Positions 8,120 to 19,726 of a stretch of 64,000 nt of DNA are shown here, in pieces. The stretch is from positions 248,001 to 312,000 of the forward strand of contig NZ_NBXA01000026.1 of NCBI RefSeq assembly GCF_003399625.1. Reading direction: 5' to 3'. This DNA is from Subtercola boreus. Its GTDB lineage: Bacteria; Actinomycetota; Actinomycetes; Actinomycetales; Microbacteriaceae. Position 1 is the first letter of the stretch; every line of letters starts with the position of its first letter. Position numbers and translations under genes: made by a program. Below the pieces are notes generated by a model. That model did not search any database. It was given only the letters and a program-made list of their open reading frames with translations, and was not told where the DNA came from.

Positions 8120-9252
8120 ACGGCGACCGCCGCGAGCGCCCGGCGGTACACGGAGAGGTGCGCCCGGTGGATGTCGCGCTGCTGCCCGGCACGCCACGCC
8201 GACCGCTCGCGCACCAGCGTTGTGCGGCGCTCGGCGCCCGCCGCCTCGAGGGGCGTGATCAGCTGCAGCAGTGCCTGCACCATCGACGGGACGGAACCCG
8301 GCTGGAAGACCGCGACCTCGCCCCGACCTGTGTGCTGCTCGGAGAAGAAGCCGACGTCGGGTGCCGCGACGGCCACGCCGAGGTCCCAGCAGAGTTCGAG
8401 CCAGCCCGAGTGTGTTCCGTGCCGGTAGGGCAGCACCTCGACGTCGACCTGCGAGAGCGCTTCGGCCAGCTCGCTGTCGCTGAGCCGGGGATGCTCGCGG
8501 AGCTCCACCCCCGGCTCGCCTGCTGTTCGCCGGCGGAGCTCCTGCCGTACGTCTTCATCGCGAACCCGCTCATTCAGGTCGACGATCACCGCGAGGTCGA
8601 GCCCGCTCTCGCGGAGCACTCCCACGGCATCCAGAACCGTCTCGACCGTGCCGAGCGCGTCGATGTTGGGCCGGAGGTCGCGGAGGTGCACGCCGATGGT
8701 GATCGGGGATCTGCGGGGACGGTGCGCAGCCGTGCCCGGAGCGTTCGAAGTGGCCGCGGGTGCGGCGAGCATCGGATGCCCGATCACGACTGCCTCGCGC
8801 CCCCACCGCTCGCCGACCAGGGCCGCCGCGCCCGCCGTCAGCGTGATGAGCTCGTCGGCGGCCGGGACCAGCAGGTCGAGCTGTGCGAGATGCGGCCCCT
8901 GGTCGACGAGCTGCGGGTTCGTGAGGTCGTGCACGGTGAACACCAGCGGTCGGCCGGCGGTGTTCAGGGCATCCAGAACCGCCTGCAACTGCGGGAGGGT
9001 GAACGATTCGATGCCGAAATGGAGGTGCAGCAGGTCGAAGGTGTGCGCGTTCGCGCGGATCCACTCCGCCTCGAGCATCACGGGTGGCCACCACTGGCCG
9101 TGCAGAGCGCCCGGCGGAGTGGGATCGGGCAGCAGAACGATGCCGTCGCCTGGCCCGGCCGCGGGGTCGAGCAGGTGCTGGGCGTACGGATGACCGGCGG
9201 GTACGGCCGCGATGCGCAAGGGGTTCCCTGCTTCTGAATCGTGGAGTGACAT
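8116..9252 (-). CDS. Glycosyltransferase, GT4-like
   Basis: This 378-residue protein has a GT-B pattern: an N-terminal domain with HLHFGIESFTLPQL and FTVHDLTNP, then a C-terminal domain with GVHLRDLRPNIDALG, VEVLPYRHGTHSGWLELCWDLGV and a terminal helix. It is more divergent than its downstream partner, so the family call is less firm. ATG 9252 follows an AAGGAA ribosome-binding site. It is the first gene of the minus-strand glycosyltransferase operon and is divergent from the WcbI-like gene, with which it shares a 164-bp promoter region. Confidence 0.8.
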   Translation of the reverse strand: MSLHDSEAGNPLRIAAVPAGHPYAQHLLDPAAGPGDGIVLLPDPTPPGALHGQWWPPVMLEAEWIRANAHTFDLLHLHFGIESFTLPQLQAVLDALNTAGRPLVFTVHDLTNPQLVDQGPHLAQLDLLVPAADELITLTAGAAALVGERWGREAVVIGHPMLAAPAATSNAPGTAAHRPRRSPITIGVHLRDLRPNIDALGTVETVLDAVGVLRESGLDLAVIVDLNERVRDEDVRQELRRRTAGEPGVELREHPRLSDSELAEALSQVDVEVLPYRHGTHSGWLELCWDLGVAVAAPDVGFFSEQHTGRGEVAVFQPGSVPSMVQALLQLITPLEAAGAERRTTLVRERSAWRAGQQRDIHRAHLSVYRRALAAVAV

Positions 9253-9416
9253 GGCGGTAGGGTTCCTTAGCGGAAGTGGAGCCGAGGCGTGCGAATGCGG
9301 CGCAACGGGCGGTGAGTGAGGCCCGGCGTTCTCCAATGTATGACGTGGATCCTGTTCCCCCGAAAGGCAGATGGGGGGTTGACGAGAGGCAGATCCGCGC
9401 GAACCGGAAGGTGACT
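9253..9416. promoter_or_regulatory. Shared promoter region of the two glycosyltransferase operons
   Basis: This 164-bp gap separates the divergent starts 9252(-) and 9417(+). It is the only place from which both three-gene operons can be driven, so they are probably co-regulated. No convincing -10/-35 pair or operator could be picked out by eye. Confidence 0.45.
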
Positions 9417-10439
9417 ATGAGTGCGAGCGAACCACACCGGGGTGTACAGCAGGGGTCAACAGCGCGTCAGGTGCACTACGGCGAGTTCTACGGGCTCGTT
9501 CCCCTGCCGGATGACGCTCCCCTCGCGGTGGTCTCTGGCAACTGCCAGGCCGAATCGCTGCGGATCATGCTCGACGGTCCCGACCTCCGTACGGTGCGCA
9601 TCCCACCCGTGTTCGAACTGGTCGCCTCGGACCTGCCGCACCTCGCCCGCCTGCTCGCCCGAACCCGTTTCTTCGTCTCCCAGCCGGTGCACGACGACTA
9701 CCACGACCTGCCGCTCGGCACAGCCCAGCTCGCTGCACTGCTCCCGTCGGGTGCACGTGTGGTGCGGATGCCCGTGGTGCGGTTTGCGGGGCTGTATCCG
9801 TTCCACGCGATCGTTCGGCCGCCGTTCGACCTCTCGCTTGTGCCGCCGGTGGTGGAGTACCACGATCTCCGCACGGTGATGCGGGCGTGGCGGAGGCGGG
9901 AGGAGGGCGATGTGGGTGCTGGTTTAGGTGCGGGTGCTGGTGTCGGCGCGGGCGCTGATGCCGCCTCGGAGGTCGCAGCCGCGACCGTCGCAGAGGTCCG
10001 GGCCGTCGCACGGCAGTCGATTGCGGAGCTGTCGAAGCGGGAGGTGTTCCACGACACGGTCGTGCTGTCCGACCTGTTCGCCGCGCCGGACTTCGGTCTC
10101 ATGCGCACCATCAACCACCCGGGCAACGCGATCTGGTCGGCCGCGGCCAGCCGGGTGCGGTCGCGGCTCTCGCTCGCCGAGCATGCGCGCGACCCTGGCC
10201 GGCCGCTCCTGAACGCGGTGCACGCGCCGCGGGAGGCCGTCGTGATCGAGGCGTTCGGGCTCGAGACCGACCCGCAGCCGGACTGGATCGTCGACGGACA
10301 AACGGTCGCAGCCTCTGACGTCGTGGCGGCCCACCTCGACTGGTACGCACAGTACCCGGCGATCATCGACGCCGCGATCGCGCGCCATCGGGGCACGCTC
10401 GAGACGCTGGGGCTGCTGGCGGCGGGGGCGCCCGCGTGA
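9417..10439 (+). CDS. WcbI-like polysaccharide biosynthesis protein
   Basis: The 340-residue protein has the WcbI signature at its N-terminus: a strand ending in VVSGNCQAESL, then FVSQPVHDDY. WcbI is a capsule-biosynthesis protein of Burkholderia proposed to act on acyl or acetyl groups of the polysaccharide. The sequence supports the family but not a reaction. An Ala/Gly-rich insert lies near residues 165-185. I chose ATG 9417 because a GGAAGG site precedes it by about 6 bp; an upstream in-frame extension has no ribosome-binding site. Its stop overlaps the GTG of the next gene. Confidence 0.72.
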   Translation: MSASEPHRGVQQGSTARQVHYGEFYGLVPLPDDAPLAVVSGNCQAESLRIMLDGPDLRTVRIPPVFELVASDLPHLARLLARTRFFVSQPVHDDYHDLPLGTAQLAALLPSGARVVRMPVVRFAGLYPFHAIVRPPFDLSLVPPVVEYHDLRTVMRAWRRREEGDVGAGLGAGAGVGAGADAASEVAAATVAEVRAVARQSIAELSKREVFHDTVVLSDLFAAPDFGLMRTINHPGNAIWSAAASRVRSRLSLAEHARDPGRPLLNAVHAPREAVVIEAFGLETDPQPDWIVDGQTVAASDVVAAHLDWYAQYPAIIDAAIARHRGTLETLGLLAAGAPA

Positions 10440-11547
10440 GGGCGGGTGGCGGCGGAGGTGCCGGAGGTGCGGGAGGCGCCGTTCCCCGGCAACTCGTGCT
10501 CGGGTCGTTGCGGCATGCCGTGACGAGGTACGCGTCCGATCTGGCCGAAGCGGTCGATGCGCTCATGGGTGCCGCAGATTCCCCGCGAGCAGTGGCACCG
10601 GCAGTGGGCGCGGCAGGCAGCGCAGTGAGGGTCGAGACCGCCGGCGAGGTGATCGGAGCGGTGGCGGGCATCCACAACCTGCACCTGCAGTTCACCGACC
10701 GGCTCTTCGGCCAGGCACCCGAGCTCGCTGCCGACCTGGTGGAGGAGCTCGCCAGGAGCGCACGGGTCACCGTGACGCTCCACGACCTGCCGCAGCCGTC
10801 GGATGGGGCGAAGAACCTTCCCCGGCGCGCCGCCGCGTATGCCCGAGTGGCCGAGGCGGCAGCGGGAGTGGTGTGCAACAGCCGGCACGAGGCCCTGCTG
10901 CTCGCCGAGTACTCCGCGCCTCATCTGACGCGCGAGGTCGCCGTGATCCCGCTGCCCGTCGGGGCTGGTGGCAGCGCTATGGCGTCGGTGCCTGTGGCGA
11001 CCCCGATGCCGCTGCCGATGCCGTTGCCGCTGCGCGAGGAGGCCGCGATCCTCGGATTCTTCTACCCGGGTAAGGGGCACGCCGAACTCATCGACGCCGT
11101 CGCCCGGAGCGGGCTCGATGTCACCGTCACGGCCCTCGGCACCGCCGCGCCCGGGCACGAGGCCGAGCTCGCCGCTGTCTCTCTCTCGGCGAGAGAGGTC
11201 GGTGTGCGCTTCGAGTGCACCGGGTACCTCACCGACGCCGAACTGCTCGAACGATGCCACCGAATCGCCGTGCCGGTTGCGGCCCACCAGCACCTCTCTG
11301 CCTCCGCCTCGATCAACACCTGGATCGAGGCGGGCCGGCGTCCGCTCGTTCCGACTGGCCGTTACACCCGCGAGTTGGATGAGCTCCGCCCCGGCACAGT
11401 GACGCTGTACGACCCCGACCTGCTCCCCCTGGCTCTCGCCGTGGCGGCCGCCGAGCCGGCGTCGACCTGGATCGCGCCCGGAACGAGCATCCGCCCACAC
11501 CCGGCAGACACCGCCGAGCGGTACCTCGCGTGGTGGCAGGGCCTCGG

Positions 11548-11551
<4 letters not shown>
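10436..11551 (+). CDS. Putative glycosyltransferase (GT-B, divergent)
   Basis: This 371-residue protein has a GT4-like skeleton: IHNLHLQFTDRLFG and VTVTLHDLPQ in the N-terminal domain, AGVVCNSRHEALLL as the domain-linking region, then AILGFFYPGKGHAELIDAVA where GT4 enzymes usually carry a GR-x-x-x-KG segment. The final donor motif is weak (SASINTWIEAGRRPLV). The GTG start overlaps the preceding stop. The N-terminus is a Gly-rich run of about 15 residues. It is the middle gene of the plus-strand operon. Activity is likely but unproven. Confidence 0.7.
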
Positions 11552-14902
<3,351 letters not shown>

Positions 14903-14928
14903 CGCGCCCGCGGGGCCCGCACCGCGGG

Positions 14929-14982
14929 CACGTCTCGCGCCCTCGTCATCGCGGCCACGTCCCGCGCCCTCGTCACCGGGGC
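14929..14982. repeat. 27-bp tandem duplication downstream of sufU
   Basis: Two near-identical copies (14929 and 14956) contain CGCGCCCTCGTCA. They lie 26 bp after the sufU stop. The surrounding gap 14903-15254 holds this repeat, a palindrome and a 31-bp repeat; no gene is visible in it. Confidence 0.7.
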
Positions 14983-15001
14983 GCGCCCTCCTCGGCACGC
15001 T

Positions 15002-15065
15002 TACGGGAGGATCTGGGCCACCGCAGGGTCGCAGAGAGCACCACAGAGGCTCAGATCCTCCCGTA
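15002..15065. terminator. Palindrome between convergent genes, 14-bp arms
   Basis: Perfect arms starting TACGGGAGGATCTG (15002-15015) pair with 15052-15065 across a 36-nt loop. It lies between sufU (+) and an alpha/beta hydrolase (-) that converge, so a bidirectional terminator is the simplest reading. The loop is long for a classical intrinsic terminator. Confidence 0.55.
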
Positions 15066-15209
15066 GGGCGAAGACGAACCGCATCGGCCGCGCGCTCGAG
15101 CGCCGAGCGAATGCCCTGGCTCGATGATCGGAAAGGAACGTGGGGTCCGACACCCCGGATGATTCTTGGTGGATACGGGTGCCCTGGCAACGTCGTGTGG
15201 GCCCAGGGT

Positions 15210-15281
15210 CGGCGGCGCGGGCGTCAGCGAACGGCGGGCGCGGCGGCGCGGGCGTCAGCGCACGGCGGGCGCGGCGGCGCG
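15210..15281. repeat. 31-bp tandem repeat spanning a stop codon
   Basis: Copies at 15210-15240 and 15241-15271 differ at one base, and a 10-bp partial copy follows. The second copy contains the hydrolase stop codon (15255-15257) and its last codons, so the gene end, stop included, has been duplicated downstream. Confidence 0.8.
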
Positions 15282-15965
15282 CGCCAGCACCGCCGCGACC
15301 GTGCGCGGGTCGGCCAGCACGCGGAAGTGGCCGCCCGTGTCGAGCCGCACGTTCTCGGCTCCGGCGAGTGCGCTGCCCTCGGGGATGTGCGGGTCGAAGA
15401 CGCCGAACACAGAGACGATCCGCGCGTTCGCACTGAGGTCCCGGCCGAGGGCGGAGAGTCCGGCATCCGTCGCCCGGAACGCGCGGAGCGACCGCAACGG
15501 CAGGAACCGTGCGTAGCGGGATCCCCCGAACGGCGCCGCCACCGCGACCATCCCGTCGATGCGGGAGGCCGTCGACGGCTGCAACATGAGGCGCTTGCCG
15601 ACCAGCCCGCCCTTGCTGTGCGCCACGATCACCACCCCGCGGAGGTCGCGCGGGAGAAGGTAGTCGGCGACGATCCGTGCGGCCGCGTCGAGCGGTACCC
15701 GGTTGTTCTGCAGCGCCGTCACCACGTGCACCGGATGCCCGGCCGAGTGCAGCGCCTCGATCGTCGGCCGGAGGAACTGCCACGTCTCGAAGATGCCCGG
15801 AATCACGAGAACGGGTCGCGCGCTGCCGGTGAGGTACTGGCGCGGGTCGGCCCGCGAGATCGCAGCCCGCGCCTGCCACATCACCGCGTAGAGGTAGTCG
15901 AGCGCCCACCAGCGCGCCTCGGCAAGCACCCGCCCGCCCCGCGAGCCCCAGATGCGGCCGATCAC
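15255..15965 (-). CDS. Alpha/beta hydrolase, lipase-like
   Basis: The 236-residue protein looks like a lipase/PGAP1-type hydrolase: PVLVIPGIFETWQFL (oxyanion strand), VVIVAHSKGGLVGKRL with Ser in AHSKGG as nucleophile, and a C-terminal TGGHFRVLADP giving the likely His. The start is the GTG at 15965, preceded by a strong GAGGAGGA ribosome-binding site and overlapping the upstream hydrolase stop. The pair of hydrolases is probably one unit acting on esters or lipids; the substrate is unknown. Confidence 0.82.
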   Translation of the reverse strand: MIGRIWGSRGGRVLAEARWWALDYLYAVMWQARAAISRADPRQYLTGSARPVLVIPGIFETWQFLRPTIEALHSAGHPVHVVTALQNNRVPLDAAARIVADYLLPRDLRGVVIVAHSKGGLVGKRLMLQPSTASRIDGMVAVAAPFGGSRYARFLPLRSLRAFRATDAGLSALGRDLSANARIVSVFGVFDPHIPEGSALAGAENVRLDTGGHFRVLADPRTVAAVLARAAAPAVR

Positions 15966-16912
15966 CGGGATTCCTCCTCGGCAGGATGCGCACCCTCCAC
16001 ACCCGCGGCGCCCGCCGCGGTCGCGGCAGCGGCCACACGCGATGCACCCTCCGCTGTCGCCGCGGTCGCCGAACCGTCCGCAGCCTGCGCACCCGCCGCA
16101 GTCGCCACATCGGCCGCGGCCGGAATGCCCGCCCCGCCCCGCGACGCCCCCGCCCCGGGCGCCGTCGCCCGCACCAGGCCCAGGATCTGCGCCGCCACAC
16201 GGCGCGGCGCCGTGAGATGCACGACGTGGCGCTGCCCGCGCACTTCGACGAGCCGGGTACCCGGAACCGACCCCGCCACGGCGGCGCACCACTCGTGCCG
16301 GGCGATGGGATCATCCGTTCCGCGCACCACCAGCACCGGAACCCGCACCCCCGAGAGCCGCTCCCGCAGCGGGTAGGCGAGCATCGGCGACGTCTCCCGA
16401 AGGAACCACCGGAGGCCCGCCCGCGCGGTGTCGGCGAGGGCAATGCGCTTGACGAACAACGGCTCCCCGAGGCTGTCGCGCGCCAGAGCGGCGGCCTGTC
16501 GCAGCAGGGTGTCGCGAGACGGGTCGACGACCGGTGCGATGAGTACGAGGTGGGAGACGAGCTCCGGACGCTGCAGCGCCAACTCGGTCACGATCTGGGC
16601 ACCCATCGAGTGCCCGATCAGCACGGCATCCGCCAGGTGCAACGCGTCGAACACCCGTCCGATCATGCTCGCGTAGGCTTCGATGCTGAGCGGATGCCCG
16701 GGGGTTTGCATCCCGCCGAAGCCGGGCAGGTCGAGCGAGAGCGACTCCCCCGCCAGCGCGAGTTCGTCCTGCAGCCTTGTGCTGTACCGGTGCGAGGAGC
16801 CGATACCGTGCACGATGACGAACACCGGGCGGCTCATCCGCCCCTCGAGGCTGCTCTGCACCACCCGGAACTGCAGCCCACCGACGCTGAGCAGACGACC
16901 CGCTGCGATCAC
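15962..16912 (-). CDS. Alpha/beta hydrolase
   Basis: The 316-residue enzyme has a complete triad framework: HGIGSSHRYS (oxyanion loop), DLPGFGG, GHSMGAQIV with Ser nucleophile, VVRGTDDPIARH carrying the Asp, and RGQRHVVHL with the His. Residues 250-316 are an Ala-rich low-complexity tail outside the fold. The start is GTG 16912, 3 bp after the stop of the small acidic repeat protein, so all three genes (16916-17197, this one, and the next hydrolase) form one operon. Confidence 0.88.
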   Translation of the reverse strand: MIAAGRLLSVGGLQFRVVQSSLEGRMSRPVFVIVHGIGSSHRYSTRLQDELALAGESLSLDLPGFGGMQTPGHPLSIEAYASMIGRVFDALHLADAVLIGHSMGAQIVTELALQRPELVSHLVLIAPVVDPSRDTLLRQAAALARDSLGEPLFVKRIALADTARAGLRWFLRETSPMLAYPLRERLSGVRVPVLVVRGTDDPIARHEWCAAVAGSVPGTRLVEVRGQRHVVHLTAPRRVAAQILGLVRATAPGAGASRGGAGIPAAADVATAAGAQAADGSATAATAEGASRVAAAATAAGAAGVEGAHPAEEESR

Positions 16913-16915
16913 AGG

Positions 16916-17197
16916 TCAGCCGCCCGGGCGGTAGGGGGCGTCGTCGCGTACGTCGATGCGCTTCGTGTGCGGTGCCACCTCGGTGACGTCGATGCGCGGT
17001 ACCGCGTCGTGCTCGTCGGCCTTCGGCGCTGTCAGGAGTTGTTCGCGGCGCTCTGCGGCGAAGTCGGCATCGTCTGCGGCGAAGTCGGCATCGTCAGCGG
17101 CAGCGTTCTCGGCGTCTGTCGGGTTCTCGGCGTCTGTCGGGTTCTCGGCGTCTGTCGGGTTCTCGGCGTCTGTCGGATTCTCAGTGTCTGCGGGCAC
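16916..17197 (-). CDS. Small acidic repeat protein
   Basis: The 93 residues are very acidic. After a short start come four to five ENPTDA repeats, encoded by an 18-bp DNA repeat (17105-17176 and a decayed copy), then two DDADFAA repeats. The last 40 residues are not repetitive and end in KRIDVRDDAPYRPGG, which looks like the conserved part. The GTG start sits close behind a TAGCGT element and may be leaderless. It is the first gene of the hydrolase operon. No function can be assigned. Confidence 0.6.
   Translation of the reverse strand: MPADTENPTDAENPTDAENPTDAENPTDAENAAADDADFAADDADFAAERREQLLTAPKADEHDAVPRIDVTEVAPHTKRIDVRDDAPYRPGG
17105..17176. repeat. 18-bp coding tandem repeat, 4 copies
   Basis: The unit GTTCTCGGCGTCTGTCGG is repeated exactly four times, followed by a decayed fifth copy. 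The period keeps frame and encodes the ENPTDA repeats of the acidic protein on the minus strand. Confidence 0.9.
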
Positions 17198-17302
17198 GCA
17201 CCAACGCTAACCCGTGGAACGATTTCGCTGAGGGGGTTGCGCCTCGCGGGGCGGGCGTTCGTGAGGGCGCGATCCTCAGTCGTCTCGCCCCCTGCGGAGT
17301 CC

Positions 17303-17623
17303 CTACGAGTCCCCGCCCACAGCCGGCTCCCCTACGAACGTGTGCGCCTCGCCGGCGAGCTCCGGCCAGAGCTGCTGGTCGTCGACACGCACCCAGTCGC
17401 GGGCCGGGCTGCCGTCGGCGGCGTGCGCCCGGGCGATGCCGCGCTCCCGCAGGTCGGCGCCACGCGCGGCGGGCAGCTCGACGATGAGGTCGTCGCCGTC
17501 GAGGAACGCAAAGACCGTGCCGTGCACCGTGAGACCGTCGCCGGTCACGGCCACCCCCTCCTCATCGCGCATCAGAAGAGCGAGGTTCTCGTAGCTCTCG
17601 GTTGCCGCAACGGAACTGACCAT
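17303..17623 (-). CDS. Conserved hypothetical protein
   Basis: This 106-residue protein has an N-terminal helix pair (SYENLALLMRDE), strands (VTGDGLTVHGTVFAFLDGDDLIVELP), then RGADLRERGIA and a WVRVDD segment. The layout recalls the TfoX N-terminal or YjbR-like fold of small soluble proteins, but the similarity is general. I chose ATG 17623 because a GGGAGG site lies about 7 bp upstream. It is monocistronic, between the GntR gene and the acidic-protein operon. Confidence 0.65.
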   Translation of the reverse strand: MVSSVAATESYENLALLMRDEEGVAVTGDGLTVHGTVFAFLDGDDLIVELPAARGADLRERGIARAHAADGSPARDWVRVDDQQLWPELAGEAHTFVGEPAVGGDS

Positions 17624-17685
17624 GTCTCTGCCTCCCAGCAGCTCGAACGACGGCACCGCGGGAGTGCGCGGCGCCCTCCCACGCT

Positions 17686-17745
17686 AGAGCAGAACGGTCC
17701 AGAGCAGAACGGTCTGGAGCAGAACGGTCTAGAGCAGAACCGTCG
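17686..17745. repeat. 15-bp tandem repeat across the gntR stop codon
   Basis: Four copies of AGAGCAGAACGGTCC-like units run from 17686 to 17745. The fourth covers the last codons and the stop of the GntR gene, and the other three lie downstream. The stop-bearing 3' end has been amplified, as at 15210. Confidence 0.85.
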
Positions 17746-18448
17746 CCACCGGGAAGGTCACGCTGTCGGCGCGGTAGTACGAGAACGCGTACTCCTGCGG
17801 CAGGCCTCGCCCGTCGACCAGCACCTGTTCCCGCACCAGTACCGGCGAGCCGGTCGGGATGCCCAGCATCTTCGCCGTCGCCGCCTCGCAGGCGGTCGCG
17901 TCGATCACCGAGCGGATCTCCTTCAGCGGCGATCCGTACACGAATTCGAACGCCTCCGCGAGGCTCGGGAAGTGTTCCCAGGTGGCTGGCTGCTCGAACT
18001 CCCGTCGGAAGTAGGCGATGCGAACCCCGAACGGATCCCCGTCGTTGTAGAAGCAGTGCTCGACGAGGCCGACGTACTCCTCGTCGGTCTGGAGGTTCTC
18101 GGCGATCGTCGCGGTGGAGTGCACCGTGCGGTAGTCGGTGCGGATGACCGAGAACCGGTTCGACGACTTCCACGGCAGGATGTCGTCGACCGGGAGCTGC
18201 ATCACCGCGGCCGTGATCTTCGTGCCCGCCCGTCGCTGGCGGCTCACCCGGCCCTCGGCGGCCAGAAGCTGGAGGGCCTCCCGCACCGCGGTGCGGGTGA
18301 TGCCGAGCGAGCGGATGAGGGTGTCCTCCACCAGCTTCTCGTCGGCCACGATGTCACCCGAGCGGATCAGAGCCTTGATCTGGTCGTAGGCTCGCCTGGT
18401 CTGGTTGCTCGAGGCCGCGGTGCCCACAGGGGGTCGGGCGTCTGGCAT
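17729..18448 (-). CDS. GntR-family regulator with UTRA domain
   Basis: Residues 20-85 form the winged helix (RRAYDQIKALIRSGDI, then LGITRTAVREALQLLAAEGRV), and the rest is a UTRA-type ligand domain that ends in the strand pair VLVREQVLVDGRGLPQEYAF. ATG 18448 has a GGGAGG site close upstream; longer starts lack one. UTRA domains bind small metabolites and release DNA. The gene is the last of the minus-strand run of transporter and monooxygenase genes, 104 bp after the RutA-like gene, so it is the best candidate regulator of that operon. Confidence 0.88.
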   Translation of the reverse strand: MPDARPPVGTAASSNQTRRAYDQIKALIRSGDIVADEKLVEDTLIRSLGITRTAVREALQLLAAEGRVSRQRRAGTKITAAVMQLPVDDILPWKSSNRFSVIRTDYRTVHSTATIAENLQTDEEYVGLVEHCFYNDGDPFGVRIAYFRREFEQPATWEHFPSLAEAFEFVYGSPLKEIRSVIDATACEAATAKMLGIPTGSPVLVREQVLVDGRGLPQEYAFSYYRADSVTFPVATVLL

Positions 18449-18552
18449 GTACCCTCCCGACGATGAGACTGCCTGTGACGAATTCTGGGTCTGAGGGTAC
18501 CAATCTGTCGTTTCGAACATGTGACCGCGACCTGACAATGCGGCGGGCCCGC

Positions 18553-19644
18553 TCACGTCGTCGTCATGAGCGGCACGACCTTCTCGGCGAACCGCACGAC
18601 GTCGACCTCGTAGTCCGCGAAGGTGAGGGCGGCCAGCGTCACGCCGGCCTCGGTGTCGAGGGCGTCGAGGTAGGCCGCGATGCGCGCGTATGAACCGACG
18701 ATGTGTGGGGAGTACCAACAGGAACCCGAGAGATAGGTCGCCCGCTCCGGGTGTTCGAACACGATCTCGGGCACATCCTCCGTGCGGGAATCGTGCTGCT
18801 GGGCGGCAGCGGTTCCCGAGCGGTCGTTGCTGGCGGCGGCGAGCATGCCCGCGGCGGCCCCCAGATCGACGCCCGCCATGTAGTGCCGGGCCTGGACGAT
18901 GGCCTCCTCATCGGTCTCGGCCATGATGATGCCGAGCAGCACCGCGCTCTCGCACGTGCGACCGTTCAGGTCGAGCCGCTCCAGGAGCGCATCCCGGGCG
19001 ACCTTCAGCACCTCCTGCGGGCCGAGGATGAAGTTCACGTCGGCGTGGGCCGCGGCCACGTCGAGGCTCGCCGCCGACTGGCCGGGCACGACGACCGTGA
19101 TCGGGTGCGCCGGTTTCGGCTGCACGATGCAGTCGTCGAGGTCGAAGAACCGGCCGTGGTGGGTGACCCGCCCGGTGTCCCAGAGCTTGCGCATCACCTC
19201 CACGAATTCGCCGCTGTAGACGTAGCGGTCGCTGTAGTACTCGTCGCTCGGCCAGAGCCCCATCTGCTCGTACTCGAAACGGTTCCAGCCGGCCACGATG
19301 TTGACCCCGAACCGACCGTTCGACGCGTCGTCGAGCGTGGAGACGGTGCGGGCGATCATGGCGGGGTTCGCCGCGGGCACCCCCACCGACGCCCAGAGCT
19401 TGACGGTCGACGTCGCCTCGACGAGGGCGGCCATCAGCGCGGTCGACTCGACGGCGTGGTTCCAGAAGTCGGTCTCGCCGCCGAATCCACGATATTTCAC
19501 CATCGACAGCACGAAGTCGTAGCCGTGGGTCTCCGCATCGACGGTGATCTGCCGGTTCAGCGCATAGGTCGGCATGTACTGCGGCGAGTTCACCGAATAG
19601 ATGTACCCATTGTTCGTGGTGGGGAGGAACACTCCGCATTTCAT
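18553..19644 (-). CDS. RutA-like flavin-dependent monooxygenase
   Basis: The 363 residues follow the pyrimidine oxygenase RutA closely in order of motifs: GVFLPTTNNG, PQYMPTYALN, SMVKYRGFGG, FWNHAVES, GRFGVNIVAGW, YEQMGLWPSDEYY and VGSYARIA. RutA uses FMNH2 and O2 to open the uracil ring. No other rut gene (rutB-F) is nearby, so uracil may not be the substrate. It closes a run of luciferase-like monooxygenases. A separate flavin reductase would be needed and none is visible in the cluster. Confidence 0.85.
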   Translation of the reverse strand: MKCGVFLPTTNNGYIYSVNSPQYMPTYALNRQITVDAETHGYDFVLSMVKYRGFGGETDFWNHAVESTALMAALVEATSTVKLWASVGVPAANPAMIARTVSTLDDASNGRFGVNIVAGWNRFEYEQMGLWPSDEYYSDRYVYSGEFVEVMRKLWDTGRVTHHGRFFDLDDCIVQPKPAHPITVVVPGQSAASLDVAAAHADVNFILGPQEVLKVARDALLERLDLNGRTCESAVLLGIIMAETDEEAIVQARHYMAGVDLGAAAGMLAAASNDRSGTAAAQQHDSRTEDVPEIVFEHPERATYLSGSCWYSPHIVGSYARIAAYLDALDTEAGVTLAALTFADYEVDVVRFAEKVVPLMTTT

Positions 19645-19666
19645 GTGGCGCTCGATTCTGTCGGGT

Positions 19667-19722
19667 GGATGTCGCGGAGTGGATGTCGCGGGCCGGATGT
19701 CGCGGGCCGGATGTCGCGGGCC
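19667..19722. repeat. 14-bp tandem repeat between two monooxygenase genes
   Basis: Four copies of GGATGTCGCGGGCC, the first a variant, fill most of the 82-bp gap between the RutA-like gene and the preceding gene on the minus strand. They may disturb or set spacing for the RutA-like gene's translation, since its other neighbours overlap directly. Confidence 0.85.
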
Positions 19723-19726
19723 GGGC

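Noticed and set aside
15001-16443. 480-codon minus-strand frame over both hydrolases
   Set aside because: It is a shifted frame of the two hydrolase genes, rich in Arg and without motifs.
18553-19644. Complete rut uracil-degradation pathway
   Set aside because: Only a RutA-like gene is present; rutB-F and a uracil permease are not adjacent, so the pathway name was not applied.
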